Made by a program: the position numbers and the translations under genes. Shown one piece after another: positions 7,474 through 15,893 of a stretch of DNA of 22,189 nucleotides. Position 1 is the first letter of the stretch. The number at the start of each line of letters is the position of its first letter. This DNA comes from Planctomycetales bacterium (GTDB lineage Bacteria > Planctomycetota > Phycisphaerae > SM23-33), in the NCBI GenBank assembly GCA_030592655.1, contig JAUVIQ010000024.1:1-22189 (forward strand), read 5' to 3'. Below the pieces are notes generated by a model. It was not told where the DNA came from and made no database searches. It saw only the letters and a program-made list of their open reading frames with translations.

Positions 7474-10041
7474 ATGACCGCTTCCATTGTTTCGACACAA
7501 TTCGACAATCGCGTCGAAGCCGAACCGAAGGTCAAATCGAACGGGCGTGTATTGATCGCCGACGACGACAGCAGCGCGCTGGCTATGCTCGAATCGATTC
7601 TCAGTGGGCTGAATTGGGAAGTTACAGCCGTTTCCGACGGTACCGAGGCCTGGTCGGTGTTGTCGGCCGATGATACGCCGAGTCTTGCGATACTGGACTG
7701 GCGCATGCCCGGAATGGACGGTATAGAAGTGTGTCGCAGACTCCGTTCCATGCAGAAATCGGAATATACCTATATAATCCTCATTACCGCCAGGGACGGC
7801 GAGCAGGACATTATTGAGGGAATGGAGTCCGGCGCTGACGATTACGTTACCAAACCTTTCAACCCGCACGTGCTCACAGCGAGGGTAAAACCCGCTTTGC
7901 GAATCCACGATCTTGAGAGCAACCTTCGGAAAGAACTTGCCGAGCGTGAAGCGGCGGAAGCGGACATCAGGCAGGCCAAGGAACAAACCGAAGCCGTCAA
8001 TCAGCAACTGAAACAGACTATCGACCGCGCCAATCGACTGGCCGATGAAGCAAAGGCAGCCAACAACGCCAAGAGCGAATTTCTGGCCAATATGAGTCAC
8101 GAAATCCGCACACCTATGAACGCTGTCATCGGTATGACCGAACTGGCGCTGGACACGAAATTGACCTCCGAACAGCGCGAGTACCTCAGTACGGTCATGT
8201 CGTCGGCGCAATCCCTTCTGGACCTGATCAACGACATCCTGGATTTCTCGAAAATCGAAGCCGGTCGGCTGGCATTTGAACACACCGAATTTTCCCTGCG
8301 CGGCACGCTTTGGGAAACCGTACAGACCCTCGCGGGACGGTCCGACAGTAAGGGTCTGGAACTTATCTGCCACGTCCTGCCTGACGTTCCCGACGGTCTC
8401 GTGGGCGATCCGGGACGGCTACGACAGATAATCGTCAACCTGGTCGGTAATTCCATCAAGTTCACCGAACAGGGCGAGGTATTTGTCCTCGTCGAAACTG
8501 ATCGCGACCTGTCCGATGATAAAATATGCCTGCATTTCTCCGTCAGCGATACGGGGATCGGTATCTCGGATGAGAAGCAGGAAGTGATTTTCGATGTTTT
8601 CGCCCAGGCCGACGTTGCCACTACGAGAAAATACGGCGGTACGGGGCTTGGATTGGCTATTTCCTCGAAACTCGTGGAAATGATGGGCGGAAAAATATCC
8701 GTCCAAAGTGCTCCAGGTAAGGGAAGCACGTTTCATTTCACCGCCGAGTTCGACATTCAGAAGGACCAGCCCGTTACACCGGACATGAACGTGGTCGAGA
8801 ACCTCGTCGGCGTTCCTGTCCTGATCGTGGACGATAACGCGACAAGCCGACACGTACTCGGCGGTATTTTCGCTCGTTGGGGCATGGACGTGAAGGTTGC
8901 CGAAAGCGGCGACAGCGCATTGGTCGCATTAAACAAGGCGGTCGCTGAAGGCGAGGCGCTTCCGCGACTGCTGTTGCTCGATACACGGATGCCCGGAATG
9001 GACGGGTTCGCCGTGTTACATCGAATCGGTAAAAATCCCGAATGGCGGAACATCCCCGTCATCTTGATGACCCATGTCGGGAAACCGGACAACAACTGTA
9101 ACCGGACAGAGGGTATTGCAGCCTGCGTAACAAAACCGGTCAGACAAACCTGTCTTCTGGACGCTGTACTATCGGCCCTCGGTAATAAGACAGTGGATGA
9201 ACGCCATTCAAAAGCGTCGCGGCAAACGTCGAGCGGGAGTGATCAACCGCTTCGTATCCTCCTTGTCGAGGACGATAAGGTCAACCAGAAGGTCGCAATC
9301 AAGAGCCTGGAAAAATGGGGCCATGAGGTTACGGTGGTCGAGAATGGCAGGGAGGCGGTGGCCGCCCACGAGTCCGGCGCGTTTGACCTGATCCTGATGG
9401 ATTGTCGAATGCCGGAGATGGACGGCTACCAGGCGACTGCCGCCATTCGCAGGCACGAGCAGTCCACCGGCGAATATATCCCGATTGTCGCCATGACAGC
9501 CAACGTCATGAAAGGCGACCGCCAACGGTGCATAGACGCGGGAATGGACGATTACATCTCCAAACCGTTCAGCAAACAGGACCTCCGCGAAGCAATCCGA
9601 AAGGTAATCGAATCGACGTCCCAGGACCCTCAACAGACCGATAAAGACGCCTCAAGCACAGGCCTGGGATACGGGGATATTCTTGACATCGACGGACCTA
9701 TGAAAAAACTCGACGGCGACATGGAACTGTACGGAGAACTTGTCGATGTGTTCGCTGATATTTTTCCGGGGCACCTGTCCTCTCTTCAGGGAGCGATTCG
9801 CACCGGCGACGCTTCTCTTGCCAGACTTTCAGCGCACACTATCAGGGGTGGGGCGTCCAATATCGGGGCTGTCGGTATCTACAATATTACCACGGAGATG
9901 GAAAATGCCGCTGAAACCGGCGATCTGGAAAAGGTAAGCGAATTGGTCGTCGAGCTGCAACGGCAATTTCGCCTCCTGAAAGAAAAGATTTCCCACGAAG
10001 ACTGGCTTGAGCCGGCTACATGTGAAGGGTCAAATATATGA
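7474..10041 (+). CDS. hybrid sensor histidine kinase, REC-HisKA-HATPase-REC-REC-HPt
   Basis: Soluble multi-step phosphorelay kinase of 855 aa without membrane segments. Domains: REC1 (about 25-145; phosphoacceptor D75 in AILDWRMPGMDG; KPF later); coiled coil (about 150-200); HisKA with MSHEIRTPMN (H209); HATPase with N box NLVGNSIKF (N326), DTGIGI (D359) and GTGLGLAIS; REC2 (about 450-570; D503 in LLLDTRMPGMDG); REC3 (about 595-715; D643 in LILMDCRMPEMDG); HPt (about 740-845; H788 in AHTIRGGASNIGA, with Arg where Lys is usual). With REC at the N-terminus, its input is probably phosphorylation by another kinase and not a ligand. The chosen start ATG 7474 follows AGAGGACGG by a few bases; the frame is open to 7207, but that extension is repeat-derived. 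Its TGA overlaps the ATG of the diguanylate cyclase, the likely output partner. Confidence 0.93.
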   Translation: MTASIVSTQFDNRVEAEPKVKSNGRVLIADDDSSALAMLESILSGLNWEVTAVSDGTEAWSVLSADDTPSLAILDWRMPGMDGIEVCRRLRSMQKSEYTYIILITARDGEQDIIEGMESGADDYVTKPFNPHVLTARVKPALRIHDLESNLRKELAEREAAEADIRQAKEQTEAVNQQLKQTIDRANRLADEAKAANNAKSEFLANMSHEIRTPMNAVIGMTELALDTKLTSEQREYLSTVMSSAQSLLDLINDILDFSKIEAGRLAFEHTEFSLRGTLWETVQTLAGRSDSKGLELICHVLPDVPDGLVGDPGRLRQIIVNLVGNSIKFTEQGEVFVLVETDRDLSDDKICLHFSVSDTGIGISDEKQEVIFDVFAQADVATTRKYGGTGLGLAISSKLVEMMGGKISVQSAPGKGSTFHFTAEFDIQKDQPVTPDMNVVENLVGVPVLIVDDNATSRHVLGGIFARWGMDVKVAESGDSALVALNKAVAEGEALPRLLLLDTRMPGMDGFAVLHRIGKNPEWRNIPVILMTHVGKPDNNCNRTEGIAACVTKPVRQTCLLDAVLSALGNKTVDERHSKASRQTSSGSDQPLRILLVEDDKVNQKVAIKSLEKWGHEVTVVENGREAVAAHESGAFDLILMDCRMPEMDGYQATAAIRRHEQSTGEYIPIVAMTANVMKGDRQRCIDAGMDDYISKPFSKQDLREAIRKVIESTSQDPQQTDKDASSTGLGYGDILDIDGPMKKLDGDMELYGELVDVFADIFPGHLSSLQGAIRTGDASLARLSAHTIRGGASNIGAVGIYNITTEMENAAETGDLEKVSELVVELQRQFRLLKEKISHEDWLEPATCEGSNI

Positions 10042-10991
10042 AAATTCTTATCGCCGACGATGATGTCGTAACGTGTCGCAGACTGGAAGCGGCGCTTTCC
10101 AGATGCGGGCACGAAATTGTGATTTGCTCCAATGGTACGGATGCGTGGCGCATCCTTCAGGAACCGGATGCGCCGAAACTGGCGATTCTCGACTGGATGA
10201 TGCCCGGACTGGAGGGCCCTGAAATCTGCCGGCGGGTCAGGCAACTGGAAACGGACAGATATACCTATATAATTCTGCTGACCGTCAGGGTTGATAAGTC
10301 GGACATCATCTTCGGGATCAACTCCGGCGCCGACGACTACATCACCAAACCGTTCGATATGATGGAACTGAAGGCCCGCCTGAACGCCGCCATGCGGAAC
10401 CTGCGAGTGCATGAAGATCTCCTTTCCGCCCAGGAACTGCTCCGCGCAGAAGCAATGAAAGACGGACTGACCGGTGTGCAGAATCACGTAGCCATTATGG
10501 AAACGGTCAAACAGGAAATCGCCCGTTCAGCCAGAGAGCAGATGGAACTCAGCGTAGCAATTATCGATCTGGATAAGTTCAAGTCCGTCAACGATACCCA
10601 CGGACATCTTTTCGGTGATGAAGTACTCAAGGAAGTGGTACGCAGAATAAAAGATCATCTTCGCTCTTACGATACAATCGGAAGATGCGGCGGCGACGAA
10701 TTCCTTATCGTCATGCCTGATTGCAGTATCGCCGAAGCGAAGATCGTTGCCGAAAGAATACGAGAGGTGATATTGCAAACACCGGTTGTTACGGACCAGA
10801 AGGAATTCAACCAAAGCATCAGCATCGGTATCGCCACCACGAAAGACGTAACCTTCACCAGACCCAACGAACTTATCCAAAACGCCGATAAGGCGCTCTA
10901 CGCAGCCAAAAGGGCAGGACGAAATTGCGTTGTAGCATATTCGTCCGACCTGGCCCAAAGCGACGCCGGAACATCCGAACGAATCGCCTGA
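10038..10991 (+). CDS. response regulator diguanylate cyclase (REC-GGDEF)
   Basis: Makes the second messenger c-di-GMP from two GTP. The receiver domain (about 1-120) has acidic residues D7-D9, phosphoacceptor D52 in AILDWMMPG, and KPF. A short linker leads to the GGDEF domain (about 140-300): DGLTGVQNH, IDLDKFKSVNDTHGH, then GGDEF at 218-222, all intact. RSYD at 209-212 ends five residues before GGDEF and is a proper RxxD inhibitory site, so product feedback is expected. The tail has SISIGIA and ADKALYAAKRAGRN as in active cyclases. 317 aa. The ATG overlaps the kinase stop as ATGA, so the two are translationally coupled. Its receiver is very similar in wording to REC1 of the kinase (TDAWRILQEPDAPKLAILDW against TEAWSVLSADDTPSLAILDW), suggesting duplication. 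Confidence 0.94.
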   Translation: MKILIADDDVVTCRRLEAALSRCGHEIVICSNGTDAWRILQEPDAPKLAILDWMMPGLEGPEICRRVRQLETDRYTYIILLTVRVDKSDIIFGINSGADDYITKPFDMMELKARLNAAMRNLRVHEDLLSAQELLRAEAMKDGLTGVQNHVAIMETVKQEIARSAREQMELSVAIIDLDKFKSVNDTHGHLFGDEVLKEVVRRIKDHLRSYDTIGRCGGDEFLIVMPDCSIAEAKIVAERIREVILQTPVVTDQKEFNQSISIGIATTKDVTFTRPNELIQNADKALYAAKRAGRNCVVAYSSDLAQSDAGTSERIA

Positions 10992-11005
10992 AAACAAATA
11001 ACCGT

Positions 11006-11042
11006 CCCGGTTTTTCCCCGGTTTTCCCCTCCCCGGTTTTTT
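11006..11042. repeat. CCCCGGTTTT word repeat
   Basis: Three near-copies (CCCGGTTTTT, CCCCGGTTTT, CCCCGGTTTTTT) lie 15 bases after the diguanylate cyclase stop. The last ends in a T run, but no strong hairpin precedes it, so a terminator role is unproven. The remainder of the gap to 11117 shows only the GGAGA ribosome site of the next gene. Confidence 0.7.
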
Positions 11043-11117
11043 CTTGCAGGAATGTGCTGTTGTTGTGAAAATCCTCGCTGCGGCAACGGTAAATAAAAAC
11101 TCGAAACGGAGAAAAAT

Positions 11118-13829
11118 ATGCTTATTCGTCGAATGACAACGATTGTCGGTTATATTTTGATGATTTGCTTCGGCCTGAGCGGTCAGACAGCAAATGGTCA
11201 ATCCGTCGCTGCGACGTCCAGGCCCGCTAAAGCGCAGGCCATTAAAACCCAGACCAGGGCGTACACGATTGTCGTCAGCGAAAAAACATTCAACAATCCC
11301 CAATGGCGGAAGGTGGTCGATGCCCTGGCTGGGAAACATTCCGGCGAGATGGTTCGATATTCCTCGGATGTCCGGGAAGTCGCTATGGAACTGTCGGCCC
11401 GGATGCCCGATTACGTCTGCTTCGTCGCCACGCCGGAAGAAATAAACCGCCCGTATATGGTGAACATTCACCACATGCTCCGCCGGCTTGACGACGACAT
11501 CTACGAGGACGCCCTCTGGGCCATCCTGACCGGATACGATGCCGCCGGCGCGCTGCGTATCGCCAAACATGCCGAGCCGCTGGTTCTCCGCCGGTCAGTC
11601 AGCGGCACGTCGTCAGCGCCGATTAAACCGTTTGAATCAGGCCTGCGGTTCGCCGAAGGCACAAAGGGGAAAATGTGGATCAAGTCCAAAGGCGGCCAGG
11701 AAAAGGAAGCGAAATGCGAACCTGACGGTATCAAGATTATGGTCGATGCCCTGAACAAGACCAGTCCCGACTGCTTCTTCACCAGCGGGCACGCCACGAC
11801 AAAAGACTGGCAGGCAGGGTATCGGGTTCGCGGCGGGCAATTCCGATGCAAGGACGGACAACTGTACGGGCTGGATAGCACCGGAAAAAAATATGACATC
11901 AACTCGCCCAATCCCAAGGCCTACCTTGCCGTCGGAAACTGCCTTATCGGGCTGATCCCGCAGCGCGACTGCATGGCGCTGGCGTGGATGCACAGCGGCG
12001 GGGCGAATCAGATGTTCGCGCACATCGCAACCCAATGGTACGGGCACATGGGATGGGGAATGGTGGGGCTGCTCGTGAACCAGCCGGGACGGTTCAACGT
12101 AACCGAGTCGTTCTACTTCAATCAGCAATCGCTTCTGCACCGGCTTGAGACCGAATACCCCAAAGTTCTGAACGTTATAGTCGAGGATTTCAACGTTCGC
12201 CGGAACCCAAGAGTGATGAGCGATCTGGCGAATCGCTTCAGCCTTACAAAGAAGAACAAGTCAGGCAGGCGAGGAGTTGACCGGGACGCGCTGGGCCTGC
12301 TGTGGGAACGCGACACGATAGTCCTTTACGGCGACCCGGCATGGGACGCGCGCCTGGCGAAGCGGACACTTCCCTGGAGCCAGAAATTCACAGTCAAAAA
12401 AGATGTATATACCTTCACCGTAACGGCAAACGAAGACGGGAAATGGCCCAGCGGACGATACCGTCCCGTAACGGCACTGCTGCCGGTGCGGGTGCAAAAC
12501 ATCAAAATCATCGAAGGGGCGAACCTCAAGCCGGTCGTTACCGACAACTTCATCCTTATTCCATTGAAAGGCGAGTTCAAGAAAGGTGAGCAGATAAAAA
12601 TCGTCTTCCGCGCCAAGCCACTGGTTCGTCCTGAAGTCGGCGCTCTGGCGGAACTGAAAGGAATTAAACAGGCTGTTGCGATGCTTGATAAGTCGGATCG
12701 CTCCGGCGTGATGATTGCCTTGTCGAAAGCAGGAAAAAATCGCAGCCAATTAATAGCGACCATCCGCTCGGCCCCCAAAGAGCATCGCAAGGCCGTTGCG
12801 TTCCTTATCGCCAATATGCCGGATTGCGACCTGAAATCGCTGAGCAAAAAATTCCTGCTGGCCAATATAGAATACGCATTCAAGGCCCGTAAAAACGCAC
12901 CGTGGAGCAAGCAGATTCCCGAATCACTGTTCTACAACGACATTCTGCCGTACGCCGTGATCAACGAGCGGCGGGATAACTGGCGGAAGGATTTTTATAA
13001 GCGATTTTCCGCAATAGCGTGGAAATGCAAGTCGCCCGGAGAGGCAGCGAAGTTGCTCAACAAGGAGGTCTTCAGGATACTGGATGTGAAGTATCACGCG
13101 ACCAAACGCCCCAAACCCGACCAAAGCCCATATGAATCAATCAAGGCGAAATTCGCTTCATGCACTGGGCTGTCGGTCTTGCTGGTCGATGCCTGTCGGT
13201 CAGTCGGAATACCGGCCAGACTGGTCGGCATCCCGCTATGGAAGGACAGGAAAGGAAACAAGCACAAAGCGAGCAATCACAGCTGGGCCGAAATTTGGGA
13301 CGGGCAGTGGTATCACCTCGGATCGTCTGAACCGAATGAATTGGACCGCGCCTGGTTCACAAAGAAATGCTATACTGCCGCCGACCACAGGGTATGGTAT
13401 CATCGCATTTACGCCACGTCGTTCAGGAAGACGGGGGTGTCTTTCCCGCTGGTGTGGGATATGTCTCTCCAGTGTGTTCAGTCCACCGACGTTACGCTGT
13501 TTTATATGAGCCCGCGCAAAATCAGCGTGAATCTGCAGGGTGAGGGCGAAAAGGAAGTAACCGCTTACCTGAACGGACTGGTTGTCGCTGTCGGCAGGGG
13601 AGTCAAATCGGCCCAACTGTCACTGGGCGGCGGGTTGACATACGACATCGTAATCCGCAGCGCCGACGGCAAGGTTATCCGGCGGGAAAAACTAGCGGTG
13701 AAGTATAAAAAACCGAAACCGAAACCAAAACCCGCGACAAAACCAACCCCCAAAAGCAGACCCGCTGCCGACCAGGGGGGAGGGAACAGGTGGATTTGTG
13801 CTATATGGCAAAGAAAACACAAACAGTAA
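11118..13829 (+). CDS. secreted caspase-like (clan CD/C25-like) plus transglutaminase-like cysteine protein
   Basis: 903 aa with an N-terminal signal peptide (MLIRRM, hydrophobic core, ANGQS cleavage region near residue 28). The first half looks like a caspase/gingipain-type fold: a tail of strand-helix units, then FTSGHAT (H225) and AVGNCLIG (C275), the spacing and strand contexts of a clan CD His-Cys dyad, followed by AWMHSGGANQMFA and WYGHMGWGM. The second half (about 640-760) is a transglutaminase-like core: ASCTGLSVLLVDACRSVGIPARLVGIP (C682), NHSWAEIWDGQWYHLGSSEPNELDRAW (H721; E738 near the place of the third residue). The C-terminus is KPKPKP-type low-complexity and basic. The start ATG 11118 follows CGGAGA. 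The 3' end overlaps the next gene by 40 bases. The transglutaminase fold is fairly sure; the caspase-like call is weaker. Substrate unknown; probably extracytoplasmic protein turnover. Confidence 0.75.
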   Translation: MLIRRMTTIVGYILMICFGLSGQTANGQSVAATSRPAKAQAIKTQTRAYTIVVSEKTFNNPQWRKVVDALAGKHSGEMVRYSSDVREVAMELSARMPDYVCFVATPEEINRPYMVNIHHMLRRLDDDIYEDALWAILTGYDAAGALRIAKHAEPLVLRRSVSGTSSAPIKPFESGLRFAEGTKGKMWIKSKGGQEKEAKCEPDGIKIMVDALNKTSPDCFFTSGHATTKDWQAGYRVRGGQFRCKDGQLYGLDSTGKKYDINSPNPKAYLAVGNCLIGLIPQRDCMALAWMHSGGANQMFAHIATQWYGHMGWGMVGLLVNQPGRFNVTESFYFNQQSLLHRLETEYPKVLNVIVEDFNVRRNPRVMSDLANRFSLTKKNKSGRRGVDRDALGLLWERDTIVLYGDPAWDARLAKRTLPWSQKFTVKKDVYTFTVTANEDGKWPSGRYRPVTALLPVRVQNIKIIEGANLKPVVTDNFILIPLKGEFKKGEQIKIVFRAKPLVRPEVGALAELKGIKQAVAMLDKSDRSGVMIALSKAGKNRSQLIATIRSAPKEHRKAVAFLIANMPDCDLKSLSKKFLLANIEYAFKARKNAPWSKQIPESLFYNDILPYAVINERRDNWRKDFYKRFSAIAWKCKSPGEAAKLLNKEVFRILDVKYHATKRPKPDQSPYESIKAKFASCTGLSVLLVDACRSVGIPARLVGIPLWKDRKGNKHKASNHSWAEIWDGQWYHLGSSEPNELDRAWFTKKCYTAADHRVWYHRIYATSFRKTGVSFPLVWDMSLQCVQSTDVTLFYMSPRKISVNLQGEGEKEVTAYLNGLVVAVGRGVKSAQLSLGGGLTYDIVIRSADGKVIRREKLAVKYKKPKPKPKPATKPTPKSRPAADQGGGNRWICAIWQRKHKQ

Positions 13830-15316
13830 CGAAAAGGGACATTATCGGTGGGCTGAAAAGGCTTGGCTTGGCCTGCGGCGATCATGTCATCGTTCACGCA
13901 TCCCTCAGCAGTTTCGGGCGGGTAACGGGCGGCGCTGATTCCGTTATCGACGCCTTGCTGGAAGTCGTAGGCCCGGACGGGACGGTGGTCGTTCCCACTT
14001 TCGGTATAAACGACAAGGTTTTCGATCCCGCTCAAAGCGAGACCAATCTTGGCGTCATTCCGCAAACGTTCTGGAAGCGCAAAGGCGCCCGTCGAAGCCG
14101 GAACCCGCTGGCGTCGGTGGCGGCAATCGGAAGCAATGCCGACCGGCTCGTCGAAAACCACGCCGACGCTAAAACCGCACACGGAAAGGGAACGCCTTAT
14201 TACAGGCTCTACGAACTCGGCGGAAAGATATTGCTGCTCGGCGTCGATCAGGACCGCAGCACTTTTCTGCACACTGCCGAGGAATTGGCGCGATTACCTT
14301 ATCTCAAACCGACAAAGGGAAGTTTCATTGATTCGTCGGGCAAGACGAGGACAAAAACCTGGTCTCATTTTCCAGGCCCGCACAGAGACTTCATCGGCCT
14401 GCAAAACTGGTTTGAACAGGCGCACCTGGTGCGCAAGACGACTATCGGTTCGTGCCGGGCCCAATTGATGCCGTGCAGGGAAGTCCTGAATGCGCTCCTG
14501 GAGCGTCTGGAGGATGATCCGTCGCTTTTCATTTCCGGAAATCCCAACCTGCCGGACGGCATCCGGCAGAGGGCCGATCTCCTGCGGGCGCAATGGCGGC
14601 GATGTTCGTTTCGTCTGGTGGCCGACAGCCGGTCCGCCGGCGGATACGTCGAGGAAATTATCGACAACCTTACTCGTTTCGGTATCGAGCATGTTGTGTT
14701 GTCGTTTGTGAATGACACTCCGTGGAGCCGCATCGAGACCCGAAAACGAAAATGGTATTTGCAGGGGTTGCGAAGCGCGAAGATTAAAACGGCGGCAATA
14801 AAACTTTCTGTTCCACCGGAAGGGGCGTCGGACCTGGCGAAAGAGGCCAAAACCGATACGTTTATCGTTCCGTCAACGTTCCCGCCCGATGCGATTAGCG
14901 CACTGGCTGGGGACGGATTCAAGGTGCTCGTGGAGAATACGCTTATCGAGAGCGATCGTCTGACCGGTATGATTGAGGCCATGCCTCCGAAGGTGTCCGA
15001 AAACGTCAAACTCGCCTTTGATCCGCTCGGCTTCGTTCAGGTCGGCGAAAACCCCTTCCTCAAATCGTTCAGAACCGCAGTCAGGCGACACATAGGTCTG
15101 CTGTACGTGAACGACGGACTGGCTACGGGGCGGCGAGTCGGACTGGAAGAAGGACTCTCTGAAATAAAGGAACTCATCTCGATTCTCCACAGCAAGGGTT
15201 TTGCGGGAATGTTCGTATTGCAGTCGCCCAGCCCGTCGTCCTTTTCGGAAACCGTGTGGAAATTCATGGAAATGCTTGAAGAAACCGGGGTATGGCGGCG
15301 AAGATCGCAGACTTGA
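13790..15316 (+). CDS. AAC(3)-family N-acetyltransferase-like protein with C-terminal TIM-barrel-like half
   Basis: The N-terminal part (about 10-260) matches the aminoglycoside N3-acetyltransferase family: KRDIIGGLKRLGLACGDHVIVHASLSSFGRVTGGADSVIDALLEVVGPDGTVVVPTF, RRSRNPLASVAAIG, and GVDQDRSTFLHTAEE with the expected His (H161). Housekeeping members act on amines other than antibiotics, so resistance should not be assumed. The C-terminal part (about 275-505) reads like a sugar-phosphate-isomerase-type barrel: repeated beta-alpha units, LVENTLIES, VKLAFDPLGF, GLLYVNDGL, GFAGMFVLQSP. Start GTG 13790 has GGAGG six bases ahead; ATG 13805 would sit 21 bases away. The start lies 40 bases inside the preceding protease-like gene in another frame, so the pair is probably cotranscribed. 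No metal ligands of the isomerase type could be assigned with confidence. Confidence 0.78.
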   Translation: MDLCYMAKKTQTVTKRDIIGGLKRLGLACGDHVIVHASLSSFGRVTGGADSVIDALLEVVGPDGTVVVPTFGINDKVFDPAQSETNLGVIPQTFWKRKGARRSRNPLASVAAIGSNADRLVENHADAKTAHGKGTPYYRLYELGGKILLLGVDQDRSTFLHTAEELARLPYLKPTKGSFIDSSGKTRTKTWSHFPGPHRDFIGLQNWFEQAHLVRKTTIGSCRAQLMPCREVLNALLERLEDDPSLFISGNPNLPDGIRQRADLLRAQWRRCSFRLVADSRSAGGYVEEIIDNLTRFGIEHVVLSFVNDTPWSRIETRKRKWYLQGLRSAKIKTAAIKLSVPPEGASDLAKEAKTDTFIVPSTFPPDAISALAGDGFKVLVENTLIESDRLTGMIEAMPPKVSENVKLAFDPLGFVQVGENPFLKSFRTAVRRHIGLLYVNDGLATGRRVGLEEGLSEIKELISILHSKGFAGMFVLQSPSPSSFSETVWKFMEMLEETGVWRRRSQT

Positions 15317-15331
15317 GCGTACCCCGCTCAA
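15313..15331. terminator. 7-bp hairpin over the stop codon of the AAC(3)-like gene
   Basis: TTGAGCG (15313-15319) and CGCTCAA (15325-15331) form a perfect stem with a 5-base loop and include the TGA stop. There is no T run after it, so it is not a canonical intrinsic terminator. Confidence 0.4.
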
Positions 15332-15361
15332 ACCAGACCGACAGCGTTATCCCGATGACAG

Positions 15362-15449
15362 GATGATAGGCCATATCATCGGTTCATATGCGCGACAGGT
15401 CATACCCGCCTGAAAAGTGGCGGGGGACCCGTCGCGCATAATCATCGGT
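15362..15449. repeat. nested hairpin element bounded by 9-bp direct repeats
   Basis: A 7-bp hairpin (GATGATA 15362-15368 with TATCATC 15374-15380) is followed by a large one: perfect 10-bp arms at 15387-15396 (TATGCGCGAC) and 15431-15440, enclosing GGT/ACC and an inner 6-bp stem CCCGCC (15405-15410) with GGCGGG (15419-15424). The large hairpin is bracketed by the direct repeat ATCATCGGT at 15375-15383 and 15441-15449. It resembles either a small mobile hairpin with target duplication or a structured RNA. Confidence 0.75.
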
Positions 15450-15481
15450 GCAGAATGGACCAACCGGCCCACCCTGCTCAT

Positions 15482-15524
15482 CCGGTAAGCACTTCGCGGA
15501 CAACGGTAGTCCGCGAAATGCCGG
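15482..15524 (-). terminator. long hairpin downstream of the HU gene
   Basis: TTCGCGGAC (15493-15501) and GTCCGCGAA (15509-15517) pair perfectly; after one mismatch the stem continues with GCA/TGC and then CCG/CGG across a bulge. It starts 16 bases after the HU stop as read on the minus strand and may end HU transcription, although no T run follows. Confidence 0.55.
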
Positions 15525-15539
15525 CTGATTACGTAACGT

Positions 15540-15818
15540 TTAGAGGACGGCGTCTTTTGCCGCTTTGGCGATACGGAACTTCAGAACCTTCTTGGCCGGT
15601 ATATGGATCGCTTCGCCCGTCTGCGGGTTGCGTCCCATTCGGGCCTTGCGGTCGCGCAGCACCAGTTTGCCCAGGCCTGGAATGGTGAAGCCGTTCGGGG
15701 CTTCCTTGTAGGCCAGTGCGGCCAGCGCTTCCAGGATCTCCACCATTTTTGTCTTCGGCAGGTCTGTTGCGTCGGCCAGTTCTTTGAGAATCTGTGACTT
15801 TGTCATTGCTTTTGCCAT
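15540..15818 (-). CDS. HU-family DNA-binding protein
   Basis: Small histone-like protein that bends and compacts DNA in the nucleoid; acts as a dimer. 92 aa from the chosen ATG, the usual HU length. Seen: MTKSQILKELADATDLPKTKMVEILEAL (two dimer helices), GFTIPGLGKLVLRDRKARMGRNPQTGEAIHIPAKK with the intercalating Pro at residue 65 in the RNPQTGE arm, and VLKFRIAKAAKDAV at the end. Start 15818 has GGAG eight bases ahead; the ATG at 15824 would be only two bases from it and is less likely. Which of HU or IHF subunits it is cannot be decided, but the RNPQTG arm fits HU. Upstream lies a sigma70-like promoter with a palindrome in the spacer; downstream, a cluster of hairpins. Confidence 0.93.
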   Translation of the reverse strand: MAKAMTKSQILKELADATDLPKTKMVEILEALAALAYKEAPNGFTIPGLGKLVLRDRKARMGRNPQTGEAIHIPAKKVLKFRIAKAAKDAVL

Positions 15819-15861
15819 GTGCATCGCTCCTTCAAAAAGAGGTTTCCAATATCAACGTGCC

Positions 15862-15893
15862 GGTATAATGCACACCGAAGCAGTGTGCGTCAA
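15862..15893 (-). promoter_or_regulatory. probable HU promoter with palindromic operator in the spacer
   Basis: On the minus strand TTGACG (15893-15888), 17 bases, then CATTAT (15870-15865). The spacer is almost filled by the inverted repeat GCACAC-N7-GTGTGC (15870-15888), a likely binding site for a dimeric regulator. On the plus strand TATAAT (15864-15869) also appears and might serve the MarC gene, but has no good -35 box. Confidence 0.6.

Noticed and set aside
10527..11570. 347-aa minus-strand open frame across the diguanylate cyclase and protease-like gene
   Set aside because: It runs antisense to two well-supported genes and their gap; no family signature, no ribosome site.
13790..14590. 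Aminoglycoside resistance gene
   Set aside because: The family match is to AAC(3)-like proteins in general; chromosomal context, a fused second domain and lack of mobile elements argue against an acquired resistance gene.
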